48,338 nucleotides of DNA, taken from positions 1 through 48,338 of the forward strand of contig CAZMVQ010000007.1 in NCBI GenBank assembly GCA_964569865.1, given 5' to 3'. Each line of letters starts with the position of its first letter. The first letter of the stretch is position 1. The stretch comes from DROE01 sp964569865. GTDB taxonomy: Bacteria; Pseudomonadota; Alphaproteobacteria; Rhizobiales; Devosiaceae. The notes under the pieces were generated by a model, which worked only from the letters and a program-made list of their open reading frames with translations, was not told the origin of the DNA and made no database searches. The position numbers and the translations under genes were made by a program. Positions 35,205-43,259 of this stretch are shown piece after piece.

Positions 35205-35768
35205 TCAATTGAATTTCACGTTGGGAACTTCCCGGTCGGCCTCGTTTTCCAGTTCAAAATATTCCGCAGTTACAAATTGAAACTGATTTGCCACCAGATT
35301 TGAAGGGAAGGATTCCACTACAACATTCATGTTGCGTACCGAGCCATTATAATAGCGTCGCGCCAGTTGAATTTCATCTTCCACATTGCGCAAACTATCC
35401 TGAAATTCCAGAAAAACCGTGTTGGCCTTTAGATCAGGATAGCTCTCGGCCACTGCCATCAGCTTTCCGATTGCGCCGGAAAGCATGGCTTCAAGTGGCC
35501 CGCGCTCCGCAGGTGTTGCTCCGCCAGCGCCCTGCACGGCGGCGCGCGCTTCAGTAACTTCCCTCAAGGTATCTTTTTCGTGGCCCATATAGGCTTTGAC
35601 GGTTTCCAGCATATTGGGAATTAGATTGGAGCGGCGTTTTAGCTGCACATCAATCCCCGACCATCCCTCTTCTACCAACTGCCGATTACTTACCAGCTTG
35701 TTGAAAATGATGACGCCATAGACGATGGCGACAAGACCGAGCAACGCGATAATGAGAAAAATATCCAT
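35205..35768 (-). CDS. lemA: LemA family protein
   Basis: 187 residues: one N-terminal transmembrane helix (FLIIALLGLVAIVYGVIIF) and a helical domain with NRQLVEEGWSGIDVQLKRRSNLIPNMLETVKAYMGHEKDTL, the LemA signature. Orientation is likely N-out with the helical part in the cytoplasm or periplasm; the function is unknown. LemA and DUF2207 proteins frequently form a two-gene unit, suggesting one complex. Confidence 0.93.
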   Translation of the reverse strand: MDIFLIIALLGLVAIVYGVIIFNKLVSNRQLVEEGWSGIDVQLKRRSNLIPNMLETVKAYMGHEKDTLREVTEARAAVQGAGGATPAERGPLEAMLSGAIGKLMAVAESYPDLKANTVFLEFQDSLRNVEDEIQLARRYYNGSVRNMNVVVESFPSNLVANQFQFVTAEYFELENEADREVPNVKFN

Positions 35769-35844
35769 GAATCTTAAAGTCCCTGAATTCGGTTTCGTTT
35801 TTAATACTTTTAAAAACTAGCCCGATTCACGAATTATTGCCAAT

Positions 35845-36294
35845 CTAACCCGGTTCGTTCTTGAAAGGCTCCAAAGCGTCGCGTGCCAACTGGTCTGCTA
35901 TTTCATTATATTCGTCGCCCGCATGCCCTTTGACCCAATGCCACTTGATATTGTGGCTTTGTACGGCTTTATCCAACTCTTTCCACAGTTCCGCATTTTT
36001 GACAGGTTTTTTAGCGGCGGTTTTCCAGCCGTTTTTTTTCCAGTTGAATATCCAGCTTGTCAGGCCCTCTTTTACATATTTTGAATCCGTATAAAGGTCG
36101 ATCTCGCAAGGACGCTTTAGATGATTGAGAGCCTCGATTGCTCCGCGTAATTCCATACGATTATTAGTGGTTTCTTTTTCTCCACCGCTAAGGGTTTTGC
36201 TGCGCTCCCCATAAAGTAATACCGCGCCCCAGCCACCGGGTCCCGGATTGCCGGAGCAGGCCCCGTCGGTATAAATTTTTACCCTGTCAGTCAT
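35845..36294 (-). CDS. rnhA: Ribonuclease HI
   Basis: 149-residue RNase H that cleaves RNA in RNA-DNA hybrids. Catalytic residues are present: Asp in KIYTDGACSGNPGPGGW, Glu in NNRMELRGAIEAL, Asp in DLYTDSKYV and the C-terminal Asp in ADQLARDAL, with the His of WVKGHAGDEYNE. The ATG at 36294 overlaps the end of ispH by eight bases, indicating coupling; an in-frame start 13 codons upstream would extend the overlap. The window also has RNase HII. Confidence 0.95.
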   Translation of the reverse strand: MTDRVKIYTDGACSGNPGPGGWGAVLLYGERSKTLSGGEKETTNNRMELRGAIEALNHLKRPCEIDLYTDSKYVKEGLTSWIFNWKKNGWKTAAKKPVKNAELWKELDKAVQSHNIKWHWVKGHAGDEYNEIADQLARDALEPFKNEPG

Positions 36295-37249
36295 TTTTTT
36301 TAATACGCAGTTCTTTTGGCACATTAAATGCAATATTTTCGCGAGCGCTCACATGGTTTGAAACCTCTAATGTAAAGCGCTTTGCAAAACCATCCAGAAT
36401 TTCTTCCACCAGATTTTCTGGCGCCGAGGCACCAGCGGTAATTCCAAGGCTTGCGATGGAAGAAAAGTCCTCCCAGATAATATCCTGGGCCCGTTGAATA
36501 AGTACGGATTTTGTGCATCCCGAGCGCTGTGCAACTTCCACCAACCGCATGGAATTCGACGAATTTGGAGCGCCAACAACAATCATTGCATCAACTTTTG
36601 GAGCCACCTGTTTCACAGCTTCCTGACGGTTTGTAGTTGCGTAACAAATATCTTCTTTTGGGGTGCTTTTGATCTTGGGGAAGCGATCCCGCAAAATAGC
36701 GATGATTTTTGCAGTATCATCAAGGGAGAGGGTGGTCTGGGTGACAAATGCCAGATTGTTCGGATTATCGGTCTGAAAATCTTTTGCGTCGCTTTCAGTT
36801 TCAATCAGCGAAATTTCTCCGTCCGGCAATTGTCCCATTGTCCCGATAACTTCCGGGTGTCCCTGATGGCCGATCAAAATCACCTGCCGCCCTTCATTGA
36901 AAAGCCTTTGCGCCTCCACATGTACTTTTGAAACCAGCGGGCAGGTGGCATCAAGCACAAACATATTTCGGGTTTTTGCAGCTTTGGGAATGGATTTTGC
37001 CACCCCGTGGGCCGAAAATATCACTGGGGCCGAAGTTTCAGGAATTTCTGAAAGACTTTCTACAAAAACCGCCCCTTTGGTTTTTAGGCCATCGACCACA
37101 TATTTGTTGTGAACAATTTCATGGCGCACATAAACAGGGGCCCCGTAAATTTCCAATGCCCGTTCAACAATTTGAATTGCCCGATCAACCCCGGCGCAAA
37201 AGCCCCGTGGTGAGCAAAGAATGATTTTTAGTTGAGGAAGTGAATTCAT
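36287..37249 (-). CDS. ispH: 4-hydroxy-3-methylbut-2-enyl diphosphate reductase
   Basis: Fe-S enzyme of the last MEP-pathway step, 320 residues. Cluster cysteines are in SPRGFCAGVDRA, LDATCPLVSKVH and EDICYATTNRQEAV, and the substrate-binding GAPNSSNSMRLVE and SAHGV segments are present. Upstream, a perfect TTGACA lies at 37279-37284 but no good -10 follows at normal spacing, and there is no Shine-Dalgarno before the ATG. Cotranscribed with rnhA. Shares the isoprenoid pathway with ispE and ispB in this window. Confidence 0.96.
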   Translation of the reverse strand: MNSLPQLKIILCSPRGFCAGVDRAIQIVERALEIYGAPVYVRHEIVHNKYVVDGLKTKGAVFVESLSEIPETSAPVIFSAHGVAKSIPKAAKTRNMFVLDATCPLVSKVHVEAQRLFNEGRQVILIGHQGHPEVIGTMGQLPDGEISLIETESDAKDFQTDNPNNLAFVTQTTLSLDDTAKIIAILRDRFPKIKSTPKEDICYATTNRQEAVKQVAPKVDAMIVVGAPNSSNSMRLVEVAQRSGCTKSVLIQRAQDIIWEDFSSIASLGITAGASAPENLVEEILDGFAKRFTLEVSNHVSARENIAFNVPKELRIKKND

Positions 37250-37401
37250 AAAAATTTGATGCTTTGTGAGCGCGCATATGTCAAGGCTTTTGCGCTTTCT
37301 TATATGTCAGTGTCGAGGACTGTTGCTACATTGATGCACTCAGGGCAATATGAAACTATCGTATGATTAACTTCGGGCAACGACCCTAGATAAATTGAGC
37401 T

Positions 37402-39699
37402 TTGACCTTGACTTTGGCCCAGCAGATTATTGTAGTTTCTCCGTCATCGGGACCAGCCCCCTTGTCAGCGGAGCAGCGTGACCTGTTGGTTGGTAAAGCT
37501 CGCTGGACCAGAGCGGTTTATGATGCCGGTTTCCCAACAGTTCCCACCATTTGTATAACCCGCTTTGCATGGGATGCCCTGCAAAGCGAGCGAGAACTAC
37601 CATCGCAAAAATTGCGTACGGCTTGGGTTTCAACCCTTTTTAGACTGGTTGCCAAGGGGGAAAATCCACCCAAACTGGTGGTTCGCACGTCAGCGCTCAC
37701 CCATAGACCCGGTTTGATGGCGGTCAGAACCGATATTTTGCCCCCCGATAGCGAAGAAGAATCAGTGGATTTGAACCGGCCGCTGGGAAACGCCATTCGG
37801 TCTGCTTTTCTCTCCTATGGTCAAACAGAACCTCTTTGGTCGCAGCCAGAGAGCGAAAATTTAAGAAACAACCAGATTGTAATTATTCAGGCCACAGCGC
37901 CCGGACAAATCAACCTGTTCATGACCCGCCATTCTGCAACTGGCAAGATCGGTCCCGCTCCGGTCCCCCCGGATACCAAACCTGTTCCTTTCCCTGAAAT
38001 TTTTTCTCCCATTTGTGATTTTTTGGACGGTGCCTCCGGCGCTCACATGGTGGCCTGTGTTGCAATGAATGAAGGGAAACCCGAATTTATTTCAGCACGC
38101 CCGGTGCCCGTCAGTGCTGAGGCTGATCTGGAAGCAGCGGTGGATCGGGCCGAGCGTGGCATCTGGTCGACCCATCAGGTGGTTAAATCTTTTGATCCAT
38201 CCAGACTGCCCCATGTATTGCACCCAAGATTGCTGCCTGATCCAGAACGGATTGCTATCGCCTCAGGTCTTGGAGTTTCTCCGGGAGCGGCCAGTGGTAA
38301 AATTGTTTTTTATCCCGATGATGCGGTTCGCCTCACTGCCAGAGGAGTAAATTGTATTCTTGTGATGAGTGAAACCGGTCCCACCGATGTGGAGGGAATG
38401 CAGGCCGCAACCGGGGCTTTAACGGCCCGGGGCGGCATGACCAGTCACGCAGCAATGGTGGCCAGCGCCACCGGTCGCCCCTGCGTTGCCGGTGTTCGCT
38501 CCCTTCAGGTCGATCTTGATAATTTCACCTGCACCATTGGTGGGCGCGAATTTTCTCAGGGTGACGAGATTACAATCGATGGCAGCTCGGGGGAGGTTTT
38601 CGCCAACGCCTTACAATTATCAACGCCTCATATTGGCGGGGCAGTTTCCAGATTGCTGGATTGGTCCGATGGCACCCGCTCCATTGCCGTTCGCACAAAT
38701 GTCGAAACCATAGCCGGAGCAAAAACCGCGCTGGATTTTGGCGCTGAAGGCATTGGTCTGGCCCGCTCAGAACATATGTTTTTCTCTCAGGAAAGAATGA
38801 CAGCGCTCAGGCGTTTGATACTTTCTCAAAGCCCCAATGATCGGGCCGAAGCCTTGCAGGGTCTGGTGGAATATCAGGCGACAGACTATGCTGCTTTGTT
38901 TACTACCATGCGTGGCCGCCCGGTTAATGTGCGCCTGTTTGATCCACCATTGCATGAATTTTTGCCCAAGAGTGACGAAGATATAGAGGCAACCGCAACC
39001 TCTTTGGGATTGAGCACCAAGGCTCTGCGCCAGCGCCTTGAAAGCCTGTCCGAAATAAATCCCATGCTTGGTCATCGTGGTTGTCGTCTGGCCATTACCT
39101 ATCCCGAAATTCTAAATATGCAGATGCACGCGCTTTTTGCCGGAGCCAGAGAAGCGATCGAACAGCAATCAGAACCGGTGGTTCTGGAAGTAATGGTGCC
39201 TTTTGTTTCTTCAGCTCGAGAAATAATCTGGCTGCGCAATCAGGTAATGTCCTTGGCTGATAAGGCTGGTATCGGGCTGGAAAATCAGATCCATCTTTCG
39301 TTTGGCACAATGATTGAATTGCCAAGGGCAGCTTTGAGGGCAGCAGAAATTGCCCATGCGGTGGATTTCTTTTCGTTTGGAACCAATGATCTGACCCAAA
39401 CCACTTTTGGAATTTCACGCGATGATGCGCCAGCTTTTCTTGCAGCTTACAAACGCAAGGGCATATATGAAAGTGACCCTTTTGTTACGCTTGATCAGGC
39501 CGGGGTTGGAGAACTGATCAAATTTGCCATCAAAAGGGGCCGGGCAGCCAATCCCAATCTGGTTGTTGGAATTTGTGGAGAACATGCCGGGGAGCCACAA
39601 TCTTTGCAGTTTTTTGCTGGATTAGATGTGGATTATGTCTCTTGCTCACCATATAGGGTGCCGGTTGCCCGCTTGGCACTTGCTCAGGCTCAGGGTTGA
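37402..39699 (+). CDS. PPDK-like PEP-utilizing protein with degenerate ATP-grasp region
   Basis: 765 residues, about 110-130 shorter than pyruvate phosphate dikinase (~870-890). From about residue 285 it aligns well: VSPGAASGKIVF, phosphohistidine His349 in ARGGMTSHAAMVA, then the PEP/pyruvate domain with ARSEHMFF, RLFDPPLHEFLP, LGHRGCRLAITYPEILNMQM, TMIELPRAAL, FFSFGTNDLTQTTFG and catalytic Cys in VSCSPYRVP. The first 280 residues retain only traces of the ATP-grasp part (LVGKARWTRAVYDAGFPTVP; VVRTSALTHRPGLM) and lack its usual loops. PPDK normally catalyses pyruvate + ATP + phosphate to PEP + AMP + diphosphate. Either ATP use is lost or the domain is highly diverged. Start is a TTG without clear ribosome site. 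Confidence 0.8.
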   Translation: MTLTLAQQIIVVSPSSGPAPLSAEQRDLLVGKARWTRAVYDAGFPTVPTICITRFAWDALQSERELPSQKLRTAWVSTLFRLVAKGENPPKLVVRTSALTHRPGLMAVRTDILPPDSEEESVDLNRPLGNAIRSAFLSYGQTEPLWSQPESENLRNNQIVIIQATAPGQINLFMTRHSATGKIGPAPVPPDTKPVPFPEIFSPICDFLDGASGAHMVACVAMNEGKPEFISARPVPVSAEADLEAAVDRAERGIWSTHQVVKSFDPSRLPHVLHPRLLPDPERIAIASGLGVSPGAASGKIVFYPDDAVRLTARGVNCILVMSETGPTDVEGMQAATGALTARGGMTSHAAMVASATGRPCVAGVRSLQVDLDNFTCTIGGREFSQGDEITIDGSSGEVFANALQLSTPHIGGAVSRLLDWSDGTRSIAVRTNVETIAGAKTALDFGAEGIGLARSEHMFFSQERMTALRRLILSQSPNDRAEALQGLVEYQATDYAALFTTMRGRPVNVRLFDPPLHEFLPKSDEDIEATATSLGLSTKALRQRLESLSEINPMLGHRGCRLAITYPEILNMQMHALFAGAREAIEQQSEPVVLEVMVPFVSSAREIIWLRNQVMSLADKAGIGLENQIHLSFGTMIELPRAALRAAEIAHAVDFFSFGTNDLTQTTFGISRDDAPAFLAAYKRKGIYESDPFVTLDQAGVGELIKFAIKRGRAANPNLVVGICGEHAGEPQSLQFFAGLDVDYVSCSPYRVPVARLALAQAQG

Positions 39700-39740
39700 G
39701 ATTTGGTCGGAAAATTATTTGATTTTTCGGGCCACATAAT

Positions 39741-39873
39741 TGGTTAAGCATTAGAACACAAAGACCTTGCAGCCTTCTGGATTGCCGCAAAACTTCCTTG
39801 ATTTGGTCTATATTTCTTCCTGTCCTTGCCCAATTCTCCTGTTTACCTACCGTCAACGTTAATCAACTATTAT
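39741..39873 (+). promoter_or_regulatory. Candidate CtrA sites upstream of the wall hydrolase
   Basis: TTAA-N7-TTAT at 39859-39873 differs by one base from the CtrA full site TTAA-N7-TTAA, and a TTAACCA half-site lies on the opposite strand at 39741-39747. They fall in the 239-base spacer between the PPDK-like gene and the SleB-type gene. AT-rich sites of this kind arise by chance, so support is modest. Confidence 0.25.
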
Positions 39874-39938
39874 CGGGGTGCTGGCAATTGATGAGTATGT
39901 CAGCGGGTTTGAGTATTTAGGTAGTGTAAGTAGAGTAA

Positions 39939-40961
39939 ATGGCCAAAAGAATTTTGTCCGAACAGGCTGGAACCAGCCCAAATGGTGTGTTGAGTGCGCG
40001 TGCTGCTAGTCGGCGTTCGCCAACGGTTTTTTCCAAAATTTTTGGAATTAGTGTTTTTGCAGTGCTTGGTTTTGCATTCTCGATTTCTCCGGTTTCCAAT
40101 CCGCAATTATTTGCCAATCATCGCTCTGTGCCTGTTTTGCAAGAGGCTAGCCTGAGCTATCAGGATAGCGCCCCGATAATCACAGGTTCGGTAAATCAAT
40201 TATTTGAAACCCCTTCATTTGTCGGGCCAACCAGCAATCAAAAGCGCAATCGCCTGCGCCCGCAAACCAATATTTTGGAGTTTGCAGATTCCTTCTCTGC
40301 CCAAAGAATTCAAATAGCCGCCCTGCGCATCCAGCCTGTTGCGCCCGTTTCACCTGCCCATCCGATTGGTGGACGGGTAATCGATGCGGCCACAAGAATT
40401 TCGCTAGCCTCCATTGATCCCGCTTTAGCTTCTGCGGCCTTGAAGGCCATTGAACAGGCGACGCCGCTTGACCCGTCAATTCCGGTCCCTATCGTGTCAT
40501 CAGCGCAATTGGCCTATGTGCGGGCCGAAGCGCCGACTACGGAACGGGCTGTTAATCGTTTTTCAGAGCGCGAGCAATGGTGTCTCTCGACAGCAGTTTA
40601 TTTTGAAGCCCGTGGTGAAAGCTATCGTGGGCAGGTGGGCGTCGCACAAGTTGTCATGAACCGGGTCAAGAACCGGAATTTCCCCAACTCAATTTGTGGT
40701 GTGGTTTTTCAAAACAAGAGCTGGCGTAACCGTTGTCAGTTTTCATTCGCCTGTGATGGCGTTCCTGATCGTGTAAGAGAGCCTGCCGCTTGGGCAAAGG
40801 CTGAGGAAATCACTCAAAAAGTTACATCTGGTGAGATCTATCTGCCAGAAGTTGCCGATGCCATAAATTATCATGCCAATTATGTTTATCCGGCCTGGGC
40901 GCCAAGAATGAAACGTTTGACCCAGATTGGCACCCACATTTTTTATCGCTTTAGAAGCTAG
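39939..40961 (+). CDS. Cell wall hydrolase, SleB family
   Basis: 340 residues. An N-terminal anchor (about residues 28-48, FSKIFGISVFAVLGFAFSIS) is followed by a long Pro/Ala/Ser-rich linker and a C-terminal SleB/hydrolase_2 domain (from about residue 208): EREQWCLSTAVYFEARGESYRGQ with the catalytic Glu, GVAQVVMNRVKN, CQFSFACDG and THIFYRF. These lytic transglycosylase-like enzymes cut peptidoglycan. Four cysteines in the domain suggest periplasmic disulfides. The ribosome site is weak. Confidence 0.9.
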   Translation: MAKRILSEQAGTSPNGVLSARAASRRSPTVFSKIFGISVFAVLGFAFSISPVSNPQLFANHRSVPVLQEASLSYQDSAPIITGSVNQLFETPSFVGPTSNQKRNRLRPQTNILEFADSFSAQRIQIAALRIQPVAPVSPAHPIGGRVIDAATRISLASIDPALASAALKAIEQATPLDPSIPVPIVSSAQLAYVRAEAPTTERAVNRFSEREQWCLSTAVYFEARGESYRGQVGVAQVVMNRVKNRNFPNSICGVVFQNKSWRNRCQFSFACDGVPDRVREPAAWAKAEEITQKVTSGEIYLPEVADAINYHANYVYPAWAPRMKRLTQIGTHIFYRFRS

Positions 40962-40983
40962 AAAAATTATCTAAGGGCAGGGA

Positions 40984-41532
40984 CTAACGCCAGCTGCAAT
41001 ATATAAAGCTCGATCTGACAATGCACATCTGATTGTTTGGCTTAATTGCTTCGCTGGTTTCAATACTTTCAACATTGGCTAAGAGAGCCAGCTGAGCAGG
41101 AAAATTATTCTGGAAATTATTATCAGTTTCCCCGGTTATGTCGGTAACATTAACACCGGGATATTGAATGTTTTTTGAGACAAATCCATCGGTGGAATAA
41201 ATGCCACTGGGTGTTGAAACCACACTGATCAGGCTCTCGTTGCCAAATTCTATCTTGCGAATGACATTGCTGGATAAAACCTGAGTTGAAATACTGGCAT
41301 CGAAATTCACATCATAGGAGCGCTTTCCAACCCTTAGCAATTGCGAAAGGCTTTGGGAGCTGGGCCTGCCTTCTTCTGGCGAGATTTGCTGAATTATCGA
41401 AGAAATATTGTTGGTTATAGAACTTTGCGCCAACGCGGCAGAGCCAGAACCGGGCAGCGCGTCAATAATAATTGACACCCCGACAAGCCCAAGCCCCAAA
41501 CCTGCTATATTCCAAAAAGTTAATAGTTTCAT
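40984..41532 (-). CDS. Secreted protein of unknown function
   Basis: 182 residues I do not recognise. The N-terminus is a signal peptide (WNIAGLGLGLVGVSIIIDALPGSGSAALA, cleavage after about residue 35). The mature part is Ser/Asn/Ile-rich with no obvious motif; two Cys near the C-terminus (MCIV...YCSW) may form a disulfide. The ATG at 41532 has AAGGTG eight bases upstream and a good promoter 39 bases further on, so expression seems real. Convergent with the SleB gene. Confidence 0.7.
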   Translation of the reverse strand: MKLLTFWNIAGLGLGLVGVSIIIDALPGSGSAALAQSSITNNISSIIQQISPEEGRPSSQSLSQLLRVGKRSYDVNFDASISTQVLSSNVIRKIEFGNESLISVVSTPSGIYSTDGFVSKNIQYPGVNVTDITGETDNNFQNNFPAQLALLANVESIETSEAIKPNNQMCIVRSSFIYCSWR

Positions 41533-41570
41533 AACCGGCACCTTTGCCGAACTGGTTGCTAAATTAACTC

Positions 41571-41599
41571 TTTATCAACCATGTTGCCCTTGTGGTCAA
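41571..41599 (-). promoter_or_regulatory. Promoter of the secreted-protein gene
   Basis: On the minus strand TTGACC (41594-41599) and GATAAA (41571-41576) are separated by 17 bases, about 40 bases before the ATG at 41532. Confidence 0.55.
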
Positions 41600-41649
41600 A
41601 GCACATTGCCAATCATGCTTAACGGCTTTTGGGTCAGATTTGTTATGTC

Positions 41650-42264
41650 TCAGGCGTTAATTTGTGAACTGATTTTAAGATATAATTTTTCAAACTGTTC
41701 CTGAGCTTCCCTTGTGGGCCATGGGCGAATAAAACTCTCGAACCCATCCAGATCAAAATTGGCAATGGTTGGCTCCCCAAACAGTTTTCCAGCTTCTTCT
41801 CTTGCAAACCCTGCAAGATTAACCGCTTCAAAATAGGCGGCCTGCCGGTCGGCTTTTTTTATATTTCTTTTGGTTGCCAAAGGGCATTTGGCTGGCAGGG
41901 AAAAGCGCAAATGTATCGCTTGTAAAATACTGTCTTCAATATTGGTGTAATCGCCCCCGATTGCGGCCTTGAATGGCGAAATCAGGTCGCCCATCACATA
42001 TTCTGCCCCATCGTGAAACAGCGCATATAGCAGATCAGCAGGGCTGGCTTTTTTGCTGGTTGCTTTAAATATCTCAACCACAAGAATTGAATGCTGGGCC
42101 ACAGAAAACGGATAATCGCCTATAGTCTGGCCGTTCCAGCGGGCAACTCTGGCCAGACCATGGGCAATGTCGCCAAGTTCAATGTCCAGCGCAGACGGGT
42201 TTAAAAGGTCAAGCCTTCTTCCCGAAAGCATGCGCTGCCATGCTCTTTTTTCTGCTCGTGCCAT
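41650..42264 (-). CDS. HD-domain phosphohydrolase (YfbR-like)
   Basis: 204 residues. The HD metal site is seen as FSVAQHSILVVEIF, followed by LLYALFHDGAEYVMGDLISPFK with the His-Asp pair; the protein resembles the small YfbR-like nucleotidase group that hydrolyses deoxynucleoside monophosphates. The start at 42264 has AAGG ten bases upstream; upstream in-frame starts overlap ygfZ. Only 19 bases after ygfZ, so likely co-transcribed with it. Confidence 0.87.
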   Translation of the reverse strand: MARAEKRAWQRMLSGRRLDLLNPSALDIELGDIAHGLARVARWNGQTIGDYPFSVAQHSILVVEIFKATSKKASPADLLYALFHDGAEYVMGDLISPFKAAIGGDYTNIEDSILQAIHLRFSLPAKCPLATKRNIKKADRQAAYFEAVNLAGFAREEAGKLFGEPTIANFDLDGFESFIRPWPTREAQEQFEKLYLKISSQINA

Positions 42265-42283
42265 ATCTGCCTTCGTTTGATTT

Positions 42284-43183
42284 TTATTTTTCCGAATCGA
42301 GCGTAAAACCGTAGCTGGCCCATGAAGGGGTGGCAAGGGTGACGGATAGGCCACAAATTTTAGCTGATCCGGCAGTTGCAGCGCTCAGGCGATCCAGCCT
42401 TGCAATTGCAATGGCTTTACCGTTTGTTATTTTTCCCACATTGCCGATTTTTTTGCCGTTTAACAAAATTTCTTCACCAGATTCAATTGTTTTTGAGTTG
42501 ATTTTTTTTGAATTTATTGCCCTCTGATCGGCCTCATTAAAGGAAACTATCAATGGCCGTTTGCGGGTATTTCCACGATGGCGCATGCGCGAAACCACCT
42601 CTTGTCCCACATAACAGCCCTTTGAAAAATCAATCCCGCCCAACAGGTCCATGCCAATATCATGGGGGAATAAACTGTCAGCTACAAAATCCTCGCCCAA
42701 CTGACTTATTCCCAAATTGAAACGGCGGGTGCTAAATTCATCTGCACCCTCAATCCAGTTTTTGCTTGCTGCTTTTTCAGCGATGACCCTGAACCCCAGA
42801 TTTTTTTCCGGGTCAGAAAAGAGAGCGTTACGCGCATCTGAATGTTCAATCCCAGAATTGTCATTGCTCGATTGTTCGCTCCAACCAATTCTGTGAGTTT
42901 CGCTCAGGTCGGTAATTTTAGCATCGGCGCGCAGTTTGAACATATTCATCTTGCGCAAAAATTGTTCTTTTCCCAGCGTTGAAATATCCAGAAAATAGGA
43001 ACCTTTGCACCATCCAATCAGACCCTCGGCCTGAATTTTCCCCTGCGGAGAAAGCAAAGCCCACCAGTTGGCAATTTTTGGGTCTGTTGAAACGGTGCCG
43101 GTTATCACATCACTCAACAGTTTTTTTGCATCTGGGCCATCAAATCTGATTGCGATGCGCTCTGGACGAAAATATGTTTTCAA
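42284..43183 (-). CDS. ygfZ: Folate-binding protein YgfZ (tRNA-modifying/Fe-S assembly)
   Basis: 299 residues, GcvT-like fold. The family signature KGCYVGQEVVSRMRHRG, with the conserved Cys, is present; the N-terminus DAKKLLSDVITGTV is also typical. YgfZ uses tetrahydrofolate to support biogenesis or repair of some Fe-S enzymes, including radical SAM tRNA-modification enzymes. The start is a TTG, with no ATG that would keep the conserved N-terminus. Divergent from pyrC, whose transcript overlaps its 5' end region. Confidence 0.92.
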   Translation of the reverse strand: MKTYFRPERIAIRFDGPDAKKLLSDVITGTVSTDPKIANWWALLSPQGKIQAEGLIGWCKGSYFLDISTLGKEQFLRKMNMFKLRADAKITDLSETHRIGWSEQSSNDNSGIEHSDARNALFSDPEKNLGFRVIAEKAASKNWIEGADEFSTRRFNLGISQLGEDFVADSLFPHDIGMDLLGGIDFSKGCYVGQEVVSRMRHRGNTRKRPLIVSFNEADQRAINSKKINSKTIESGEEILLNGKKIGNVGKITNGKAIAIARLDRLSAATAGSAKICGLSVTLATPSWASYGFTLDSEK

Positions 43184-43259
43184 TGGCCTGTTGTTCCTGT
43201 ACTTAAGCGAAATAGAGTTAGAATTATATCTTGCCCGCTTTTATAGCAGAAAGAAAGAA

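Noticed and set aside
37256..37284. Leaderless promoter for ispH (TTGACA with CATCAA)
   Set aside because: The -35 is perfect but the -10 at normal spacing is poor, so a leaderless transcript is only speculation.
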